Below, in pieces: positions 56,503-64,000 of a stretch of DNA of 64,000 nt. Every line of letters starts with the position of its first letter. Within the stretch, counting starts at the first letter, position 1. The stretch is taken from NCBI RefSeq assembly GCF_037392515.1, contig NC_090283.1, positions 24,492,249 through 24,556,248 on the forward strand, in the 5' to 3' direction. Position numbers and translations under genes: made by a program. Below the pieces are notes generated by a model. It had not been told where the DNA came from and ran no database searches. It was given only the letters and a program-made list of their open reading frames with translations. The stretch is from Haliotis asinina. Its lineage: Eukaryota; Mollusca; Gastropoda; Lepetellida; Haliotidae.

Positions 56503-57134
56503 GTATTGGTTTTTTAAAAGAAATTGATTTCATGATTGAATTTTGATTAATGCGTTGTAGATAGGTGTATTTTAATGATTGGTAGTATCAATTAGCAACT
56601 GGTATTGTTAGTGGCTGTATCCTCAATGGGGGTTAAAGTATCGTAAAAGTATTGTCCTCCTGAGAGGATACGTAAATCCCAAGAGTTTTCTCAGTTTGAT
56701 TTTTGCCTACCCGATTTTAAACGTAGTATATTTGTTCTTTTAAATATTTGGCTAACAATCGCCAGCGGCTGAAGCGTGGTGTAAATCCAGCTAGGGTCCA
56801 TGCAGGTAGCAAAAGTACTGTAAGTCCTCATGGACCCTGGTATGGTGATCTGCCTTCAGTTGTTGGCGGTCTATAGCCCTTTTTATATTGTATCGTCCTC
56901 TAGACTTAAATTGTTTTAGACTTAGTTACTAGTTTTGCATGCCTGTCTGTGATAGTCTAGTTGTTTTACTGTCCTTTGTTGACAGGTTTTTTTTATCATT
57001 CTCTATCATTTTATTAATGGTTCTCGTCACGATATGGCTGCAATATTGCCGATGTGACGCTAAACATTAACTCACTCACTCATTCACTGTTACCTGGCAT
57101 AAAATCCGGCATTACCCATGTATGTTTGTTTGTT

Positions 57135-57350
57135 TTGCTTGTTTGTTTGTTTGTTTTAACGTCACAATCACCTTCGTCATATATGTAAACTGTCGAGTGT
57201 GGACCAGACAGTCCAATGATTGCCACCATGAAAATCGATCTACGCAAACAGGATACGCTGAACTGTTTAATCACCCAATCGATTAGTCTCTTCTTACGGA
57301 AAACAAGGATTACTGAAGACCAATTCTAATACGGACCTTCGCGTGACCAT
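57135..57350 (-). mobile_element. SINE-A copy, worn
   Basis: GTAAACTGTCGAGTGTGGAC then CAGACAGTCCAATGATTGCC, and CCAATTCTAATACGGACCTT at the head side. Confidence 0.75.
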
Positions 57351-57424
57351 TTCTTGAACAGTGAAATAGGATCTCAAGTGACGATTGAACTGTATGATTG
57401 TAGGACGACGTGTGAAACTATGAT

Positions 57425-57542
57425 GGGATGAGTGAGTGAGTATGGTGTTACGCCGCTTTTAGCAATATTCCAGCAACATCACGGCAGGGGAATCGAACTC
57501 TGGCCTTCGGCGTGACGAATGAACACTTCGACTAGGCTAAGA
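57425..57542 (-). mobile_element. SINE-B copy, internally deleted
   Basis: GTTACGCCGCTTTTAGCAAT, AGGGGAATCGAACTCTGGCC (B-box complement). The core GAAATGGGCTTCACAC is missing. Confidence 0.85.
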
Positions 57543-57689
57543 ATGTAACCTGGATTTTCACGGGATACGTAAGGTTATTGTAACAAGAGATGGAAGACTG
57601 TCCATTTAAATTAAGTGAAAACTAATTGTATCGAATAATCATAGCATTACTTAATGGGTCATAAATTAAGTATTAACTTGCACATTATT

Positions 57690-58225
57690 TTAACACCCCC
57701 ATGGTTTAGTGGATAGAGGGCATGCCGGAGAAAATGGTTCGATTCTCGGGCCCGTCATACCGAAAGGCTTTCAGCTGTAAAAACCTTCGAGTCAGCTTTG
57801 TGTGCAGATTCTTTTAGTGTTGTGACAACCCCCGTTTTACAGTGCACAACCCTGTGGACTTCAAGGAATTCAAGAATCCGTTGATAAATGGCCAGACGGT
57901 GGCCACATGAATACATTCAAACACCTACTTGCAGGTGCAGGAACGTGCAGTAAACTGATACGATGTGTCCAGTAAACTGAGTGCTGATACGATGTGTCCA
58001 GCTGTGAATGGGTACCTGGTAGGATTGGGAAAGTCACATTACCTTCGTCTGCCTAGTGGCTGCAAGGGTTGAATGATCCCCAGGGAGTTGAGATTAATAA
58101 CACGCCGAGCCGTTGAGATTGAAATCCAGTGATCGAGGGAAAAACAAAGCGGCTAGCAGCCTAGTTGTAACTCGGCGCTATGTACATAGATTATATAATG
58201 TATTATAACAAATATGATACTTGTT
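57690..58225 (+). mobile_element. SINE-C copy, about 500 bp, tRNA-headed
   Basis: Head with A box TTTAGTGGATAGAGGG and B box GGTTCGATTCTCGGG, spaced as in a tRNA gene, so RNA polymerase III transcription is likely for the family. Body shared with 30118-30628. Tail CTATGTACATAGATTATATA, unlike the LINE tail used by SINE-A and SINE-B. Contains an internal 30-base duplication around GATACGATGTGTCCAG. Confidence 0.85.
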
Positions 58226-58229
58226 GTTA

Positions 58230-59205
58230 ACCTGTATTGTAACAATATGCAATAAATCAGTCATGTCAGAGTATGTTCATTGTTTTTGACTCAGTGACCT
58301 GACGCCAACCTCAAAACCGGCATCGGCCCACAATAGACACATACAGACTCACGTTCTACAGACAAGTAACACCTGGTGTCATGGCAGCACAGACCACACT
58401 ACATCTCTATCAAACAGATAAGGGATATCACTGATAGTTATTCACGGATTATCAAACACCACTTCTCACGTAATACTGGATTTTTGTTCGTTTTTTTGTC
58501 TCTGGGTTTTTTTTGTCGTAAAACAGAGAGAGGTCATCTCCTGCAAATTATATGTTGAACGGACGAAAGGTTCACTAAACGCCACAAAAACGTTACACTC
58601 CTACCTTTATGAATTTCTTAAAGACGATCAAAGATATGTTAGTAAGCATTAGTTTACAAGAAAGCTGAACAGCATAACTTTAGGCAAACCACGAGAACAT
58701 TTTCTGAAATGCATTCATATATAGGTACAATGCATCTTTTACAGAAGAGTCAAGCTGACTATGTTGAAATAAACCAAGAGCATTGAGTTAGATGTCCAAA
58801 ACAAAGGTTGAAATAAAATTCTGATCTGAGGCAAGGATAAGCCGTGTAAAGTAATCGTTTTTCAACTACTTAAACAAGAAACAGCTGTCGTAGAATGTGT
58901 AAAACAATTATAAAACAATCATTCCATTATTTTCAGTTTTTTAAACATTTTCTGCTGATATGCATGTGTGAAAACAAGTAAAACGTGTCTTTCATATTGT
59001 GCAAAAGTGTTTACGAACATGTAAAATTTATCTTGGATCACATTTATCCTTGCGAAGAAACATATTTCCACTATCTGCGTACGCATAGTAATATCAGTCT
59101 GGGTAAATGTGCAACGATTAACTGCTTAAGAGAGAGAAAGAGGCATTGGATGGTGCAGACGCCCTGGGATGCCACCGTTTCATGGATATAAGGCTTTTTC
59201 GGTGC
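58230..59205. other. No recognised feature
   Basis: AT-rich intergenic DNA. Confidence 0.4.
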
Positions 59206-59207
59206 TA

Positions 59208-59262
59208 CAGACCGTACACAGACCGTACACAGACCGTACACAGACCGTACACAGACCATGAA
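59208..59262. repeat. 11-bp tandem repeat, 4-5 copies
   Basis: Units CAGACCGTACA. Confidence 0.95.
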
Positions 59263-59264
59263 GT

Positions 59265-59840
59265 AACCGTCCATGCATCACAACGCCAGCTGAAGATAGA
59301 TGCATCCGTCATTAAGGAAGGTAGGTAACGTTTCCTTTGTTATTTAGTATGGTTACCATTAGTTATACCTTCCGGAAGAAAGGAAAGTTCAAGACAACAA
59401 TGTTAATGAAGGTGTTAACCGTTGTGTTAACAATGAACTTGATAGCTGCTGTGCAAGTTTATAATTCTGAAACAGGGTATGGATAATTCTAGCAATAGGC
59501 GATCAGTCTTCTGAAATGAGATATAAATGTTGTCTTTGTTATTTCCTGAGGAATATGTCAAAGGAGGATGTTATTCTGCGTTGGTGTAATTTCTTCTGTT
59601 TTCTTTGTTTCATGTAGATTGTTTTTGTATGAAATCAGAATCAGAAGGGTTTTCTTTTTTCTTTTTTTTCTTTTTTGTTTGTTTGTCTGTGTGTGGTTTT
59701 TTTATTTATGCGTGTTTGGGTTTGTTTGTTTTTTGGTTTCTTTTGGTTTTTTGTTTGTTTTATGTTTTATTTTGTTTGTTTGTTTGTTTGTTTGATGTTG
59801 TTGTTGTTTGTGAGTTGCTTCACTAAGTCCATGAATTCAT
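59265..59840. other. Intergenic DNA with T/G-rich tract
   Basis: 59645-59810 is poly-T and (GTTT)n; the open frames in it are low-complexity artefacts. Confidence 0.6.
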
Positions 59841-59841
59841 C

Positions 59842-60006
59842 AGTGGTGTAGCCTAGTGGTTAAAGCGTTTGCTCGTCACGCCGAGGACCCGGGTTCGATT
59901 CCCCACATGGATTCAGAGTGTGAAGCCCATTTCTGGCGTGACCTGCCGTGATATTACTAGAATGTTGCTAACAGCAACGCGAGACAAACCCAACGAACTC
60001 ACTCTC
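59842..60006 (+). mobile_element. SINE-B copy, best preserved
   Basis: A box TAGTGGTTAAAGCG, B box GGGTTCGATTCCCC, core GTGTGAAGCCCATTTCTGGC, tail part TAGAATGTTGCTAACAGC and AACTCACTC. The two boxes are spaced about 35 bases apart as in tRNA genes. Confidence 0.92.
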
Positions 60007-60009
60007 AGC

Positions 60010-60540
60010 CCAATAGCCTCTGGGGGAGAAAACATCCCAGCTGACACAGGTGGATGTCGTCAAAGTGTACCCGGGTCAGTCTAAAATGGCGTCCATATCC
60101 GGGTCAACATAAACAGCTCCTTGTGGGAGAGATCGTGTTTTGAGACGATTAAGCTTGGATGATATCTTATATCTGATGTTCATCTCGTAGTTATAAGGGT
60201 TACAAAGTTTTCTTCTTTATACAAGAGACTCCACACTGGTTAGCCAGAACATCCAGTTTCAGAGTGTCAAGTGGGCGATCGTTATCATCAGTTTCCTAAC
60301 TCAGGTGCGCTCCATGTGCTGACGCAGTCAGATATTCTTTTGGGTTTCTTACTTGACTGCACCCTTTAAGAATGTAGGATTCATACAAGAAATACCCACA
60401 CTGAACTTCGAAATACGCTCTGGAGATACGTGCAATGATCATGAAAAAGCGTATCAGTTACTGTTTATTTGTAGTCTGAGAGGAAAACGCAAAAATGTCA
60501 CCAGTCCGAATGTTCTCCATAATTCTTGCTGTGATTGTAT
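60010..60540. other. No recognised feature
   Basis: Intergenic DNA. Confidence 0.4.
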
Positions 60541-60544
60541 GAGT

Positions 60545-60800
60545 GAATGACTGAATTTAGTGTTACGCCGCACTCGGTATTATTCCATCTATATGGCGGC
60601 AGTCTGTAATAATCGAGTCTGAACCAGACAATCCAGTGATCAACAGCATGAGCATCGATCTATGCAATTTGGATACAATGACGTGTCAACCAAGTCAGCC
60701 AGTCTGACTAGTGGGTTGGTAACCGAGAGTCAGTTCTGGACTGGATCTTCACAGATATCGCCTCTTATGACATTCATGGGTTGAAGATCGATTCTAACTA
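60545..60800 (-). mobile_element. SINE-A copy, head rearranged
   Basis: TTTAGTGTTACGCCGCACTC to CAACCAAGTCAGCCAGTCTG is standard; head part is reordered after GACTAGTGGGTTGG. Confidence 0.8.
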
Positions 60801-60889
60801 GTTCACTGACATGTCATCTTACCCTACGTGTATAGATCGATGCTCATGACATCATCCACTGGTTCCAGTGTCTACGATCCGAGTGTGTA

Positions 60890-61195
60890 CGTTAATATAC
60901 GTTATTGCATGAAGCCAACAATTGGTTGTACATACAGCCAGTCAAAACGTGATGGCGTAGTTTTACGACGTCTTATTGGCCAAAGTCGGTTTACTCATGA
61001 CTGTCTGCTGAAACCTTATGGGGATGGATCTCCTATGTGTGTCTCTTGAGATGAAGTGTTCACCATCAAGCCCTTCCTGCCTAGCTGAGTGGACTATTCG
61101 ACTGCAAGTGATTCGCATTATGATCCGACAAATCTGAAAGAGCGGGCATCTCATTCTGAACTACCTGAGGGATGTTGACTTAACTTATGTTACAT
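60890..61195 (+). mobile_element. LINE ORF2 C-terminal fragment
   Basis: Reads VVLRRLIGQSRFTHDCLLKP...SPMCVS then EVFTIKPF, matching VILRRCRIGHTRFTHAYLLK and CDERTTVKHI of the Nimb-type LINE, but from a different family member. Confidence 0.75.
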
Positions 61196-61236
61196 AACAG
61201 TGTTGTGTGAATGAGTAATTGCTTGCTTTTGAACAC

Positions 61237-61330
61237 AGTGTTGTTTGTTTGTTTGGTTGGTTGGTTGGTTGGTTGTTTGTTTGTTTATTTATTTGGTTGG
61301 TTGGTTGGTTAGTTAGTTATTTAGTCATTT
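61237..61330. repeat. (GGTT)n/(GTTT)n microsatellite
   Basis: GTTTGGTTGGTTGGTTGGTT and related units. Confidence 0.9.
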
Positions 61331-61496
61331 ATTAACAAGAAAATGTAATGCAGACTTGATATCGCCACTATATGGCTGGAACAATGTTGATGTGACGTAA
61401 AGTCCAACTTAATTCAGCTTACTGCGTGACAACATTCGAAGTACTAGTACTTTCGCTTTCATGGCTTCACTGTGACTCATTTGCATATCGTTGGGA

Positions 61497-61620
61497 TCAC
61501 GTGATATGTTTACATACAAATAGCAACACTGACGCTTATCAGCATACGCTCATGTCTATCTATAGGAATCACATGACTTGCTACGCCTCCTCCGATTTCA
61601 CCACGACTGCTATATATTGA
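61497..61620 (+). promoter_or_regulatory. E-boxes and TATA box of the paralogue
   Basis: TCACGTGA (61497-61504), TCACATGA (61569-61576) and CTATATATTGA (61610-61620), 95 bases before the ATG. Same E-box type and TATA order as upstream of 48577. Confidence 0.5.
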
Positions 61621-61714
61621 CATCTGACTGACAGCTGTTCATTGCAACGGACGTGAAGGGTCGCAACGAGAAGAGCTGAAATATACAACACTTTGACAAC
61701 CAATACACTATAGA

Positions 61715-62441
61715 ATGAACGGATATCCAGGTAAATATGCACGAATTAAAGATTGACGAGACCTTCCATGTGAAAGTGACACTCAAAGTCGAAATATTCT
61801 ACTTGAAGCTGTTGATCGAATTTACGGTAGTCTTAACCCGGAAGAAATAGGCAGTTCCCTATCATGAACTTACAAGTACTACTGCAACAAAATTAAAGCT
61901 GTATGAAAACTATTCATGGATGATCAAAACACAAAATAACATAGTTATTGTTCTCTAAAGTTAAAATATAGACATATATAGACATATATAATGTTTGATA
62001 ACTGCTTTTGCAAATTAATAACGCTGACGTCGGATTTTGATGGCTAAAAATAGTTAGGGATATATGGAAATTTTGAAATTATAAAAAATGATCTATTTAT
62101 TCACTGACAATCTGATGACATATCAATCATTGAAATACCAATATTCCTAAATTATTCTGTCCAGTATACATGAAGTTCAACATTTTTCACAGCTTGCTTT
62201 GTAAACCGAAATCTAAAATGGAAATGTTTTCTTTGCAGCCTACCCTACCGGTTACGCCCCTCCGCCCGGACAGTATCCCCCACCACAGCCCTACCCCGTC
62301 CCCGTCCCCGTCCCCGTCCCCACAGCTCCCCCAGCGCCCTACGTTCAGCCTCCAGTAGGATATCCCTACCCCCCGCCACCAGTACCACCACCCGTTCAGA
62401 CGACGTATGTGGTAGAGCCTCCTCGGACCATTATTGTTGAT
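61715..62441 (+). CDS. Paralogue of the Pro/Tyr-rich gene, first two exons (continues beyond window)
   Basis: Exon 1 61715-61730 encodes MNGYP plus one base, donor GTAAAT; exon 2 62239-62441, acceptor TTTGCAG, donor GTGAGT. Phases 1 then 0, as in the gene at 48577. Product so far 73 residues: YPTGYAPPPGQYPPPQP, a VP run from GTCCCC repeats (YPVPVPVPVPTAPPAP), VGYPYPPPPVPPP, then VVEPPRTIIVD, which parallels the REP end VIVKE/VIVKD of the first gene. The D-x-F-G repeat is absent in this exon; it may lie in exons outside the window. No HHHH-starting exon was found up to 64000. Confidence 0.75.
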
Positions 62442-62466
62442 GTGAGTATTGTCGTGGCTTGTCATG

Positions 62467-62675
62467 AATCCGTGAAGGTTCTTGTTGATCCTCAGTTACC
62501 CATGCTTGTCGTGAGAATCGACCAACCGGACTCATGTCATCGTATCCCATTTACATAATGCTCATGCTGTTGATCATTTGATTGTCTGGTCCAGACCGTT
62601 ATTTACAGACCTCCGCGATATAGCTAAAATGTTACTGTATGCGGCGTAAAATTAAACTCACTCGCTCACTCGCTA
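62467..62675 (+). mobile_element. SINE-A copy
   Basis: ATCCGTGAAGGTTCTTGTTG head, CTTGTCGTGAGAATCGACCA, CTGTTGATCATTTGATTGTC, GCGGCGTAAAATTAAACTCA tail. Lies directly after exon 2 of the paralogue. Confidence 0.9.
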
Positions 62676-62689
62676 GTCATTACCTGGGT

Positions 62690-63385
62690 TATCCGGAAAC
62701 CTGTTACTCCGAACGATTATTCTCTTCAGTTAATAAAACCTTTGGCTGTTTTTAAAAGACTACGAGTACATAGTGCAACAAAAACGCAAATAAAACGTAA
62801 ATTGAGGTCTTCGGATAAAGAAGGTACTCTATTCACTTTTTTCTGGAAAGTCCAGGTTGAACAGAAAATTAGTATACAAACATAAAGTAATACCTTAAAC
62901 GAAGTTTATTACAGGAACCTATAGTTGATCAGATTTGAACAAGGAAGTAATTGGTTTGCATTCACACAAACATGAAATACAATCACCGAAAATAGTTAGG
63001 GCGTCACTTGCTCATGTTAATGACGTCACACACACACGTGATAGCGTTTGTCTAATGTTCCGCAACATGTACTTTGACAGTCCAAGGGTTAATGGCGTTG
63101 TCACATGTCCTAATTTCCTAATCACGACCGTCCGGGTCAAGGTCACATGTCACGGGTTATGACTAGCGATAACAAAACAACTCGACTCGATTGTAGCAAT
63201 TTTGAATGTGTTGATTGTACAATTATAAAGTCAAATCATAAGACAATTAACAATGTGATACTCTATTTCCCTGTGCATTTTCCTGGTTCCCAGTTCCTGA
63301 CAGAGATGTAAATTTTGAGCGTCGATGTAAATGTGTTTCCTGCTCAAATGATACGGATACAAAAATAAGCATAAATGCGAATCTT
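62690..63385. other. Intron or intergenic DNA, no recognised feature
   Basis: No further exon of the paralogue recognised. Confidence 0.4.
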
Positions 63386-63388
63386 TGG

Positions 63389-63470
63389 GGTGGGGGTGGG
63401 GGTGGGGGTGTGGGGTGTTTGGGGTGTGGGGTGTGGGGTGTGGTGGGGGGTGGGGGGCGGGTGGCGGGGA
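63389..63470 (+). repeat. G-rich (GGGGTGT)n tract
   Basis: More than ten runs of four or more G separated by 1-3 bases, e.g. GGGGTGGGGGTGGGGGTGGG; strong G-quadruplex candidate. Confidence 0.9.
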
Positions 63471-63734
63471 TCACGTCGTTACATCCGAAATTCGTTATTC
63501 GCATTTAAGATATATTCTCAACTGAAAACAATTAGCATTTGCCATCGTAATAACTGACTGTGTAATTTACCGGAATCGATAGTTAATATCGTTCGACTGT
63601 TCGTAATATCTGACAGTTCGACATGGAGGAAGCCAACAGAAACTCGAACGTCCTAAAGCGAAGATTCGTAAATATAACATGTTCGACATATTTTCATTCG
63701 ACCTTCCAGAATGACATTGAGTTATATAGTGCGT

Positions 63735-64000
63735 GAGTTAATATTAACAGATGGCAATATTTCAGTCATGTCATGAATTTAAACAGTCATATATTCATAG
63801 TAAATGCAATTACATTAAAACACTGGTCGACGAAGGACAGTAAAATAACTGGATTGTCGCTGATTGTACATTAAAACTAGCACGAAGCTGTAAAATTGAA
63901 CACATTTCATAAAAAATAAAAAAGTGAAAAGGGGTACCTCAAGTGAAAAGGGGTACCTCAAGTGAAAAGGGGCTATGGGGACTTGCCAGATGCATGGACT
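63735..64000 (-). mobile_element. Nimb-type LINE 3' UTR running off the window
   Basis: Tail complement GTGAGTTAATATTAACAG, GTCGACGAAGGACAGTAAAA, and GGGGACTTGCCAGATGCATG. A 19-base unit AAGTGAAAAGGGGTACCTC is repeated two and a half times at 63925-63980. Confidence 0.82.

Larger units (their letters stand above)
54180..57085 (+). mobile_element. Nimb-type LINE, both ends present, ORF2 core deleted
   Basis: 5' UTR 54180-54850, ORF1 about 54850-55640, then a direct jump at about 55640-55655 to the sequence just before RNase H, RNase H and C-terminus to 56502, and the 3' UTR to the tail AACTCACTCACTC near 57085. Endonuclease and reverse transcriptase are gone. The junction lies in TCTTCTTTCTTCTCCTCC, a pyrimidine run also present at the matching site of the complete element (about 7955-7975, minus strand), consistent with deletion or template jumping at microhomology. 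Confidence 0.88.

Noticed and set aside
59842-59920. Possible tRNA gene (A and B boxes)
   Set aside because: Continues into a SINE-B body and LINE-type tail, so it is a tRNA-derived SINE head; no full cloverleaf checked.
1-64000. LTR retroelements, proviruses or Polintons
   Set aside because: No protease/integrase/envelope/capsid reading frames or long terminal repeats seen. The zinc-knuckle frames belong to LINE ORF1, because they lie between the LINE 5' UTR and LINE ORF2 parts.

Overview
The window looks like nuclear DNA from a marine gastropod, most probably an abalone (Haliotis) or a close relative. The reasons are AT-rich DNA with spliceosomal introns, dozens of short elements ending in (ACTC)n with the sequence types I associate with Haliotis genomes, and LINEs of the Nimb/I type known from gastropods. 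The genus is an inference from recall. No bacterial gene, CRISPR array, rRNA or free-standing tRNA gene is visible, and I saw no LTR retroelement, provirus or Polinton.

Host genes. (1) A two-exon family-92 glycosyltransferase gene on the minus strand (coding 38882 down to 28781, 465 residues), whose 8.7-kb intron is packed with repeats and whose stop codon lies in the tail of an opposing LINE. (2) A four-exon gene on the plus strand (48577-53300, 139 residues): a Pro/Tyr-rich N-terminus, then four D-x-F-G...V-V-V-K half-repeats spread over two exons, each pair followed by a His tetrad. (3) The start of a paralogue (61715-62441, continuing past the window) with the same tiny phase-1 first exon. 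(4) Three copies of a promoter plus first-exon module with a hydrophobic N-terminus (5.3, 13.2 and 19.3 kb).

Layout. 0-4.8 kb: two tail-to-tail LINE relics, the first split by a nearly intact mariner. 5.3-20 kb: Nimb-type LINEs in both orientations and a direct duplication of about 3.6 kb (9948 and 16363) that differs by one SINE insertion. 20.9-21.6 kb: Tc1 relic. 23.4-28.1 kb: a two-gene DNA transposon (SWIM/YqaJ/PHD gene facing a THAP/DDE gene) with terminal inverted repeats, best matched to ISL2EU. 28.5-38.9 kb: the glycosyltransferase gene. 39-48 kb: mostly unexplained DNA with two MITEs, a LINE tail and large microsatellites. 48.5-53.5 kb: the Pro/Tyr-rich gene. 54.2-57.1 kb: a Nimb LINE that has lost its endonuclease and reverse transcriptase. 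57-61 kb: SINEs. 61.5 kb onward: the paralogue.

How the parts fit. Two SINE families (A, with no clear tRNA head; B, tRNA-headed) share the 3' end of the Nimb-type LINE, and SINE-A also shares a 5' block with the LINE 5' UTR, so the LINE probably supplied their mobility. A third, about 500-bp tRNA-headed family (SINE-C) has a different tail. Most of the window's structure is insertion, truncation and local duplication of these elements around a few host genes.
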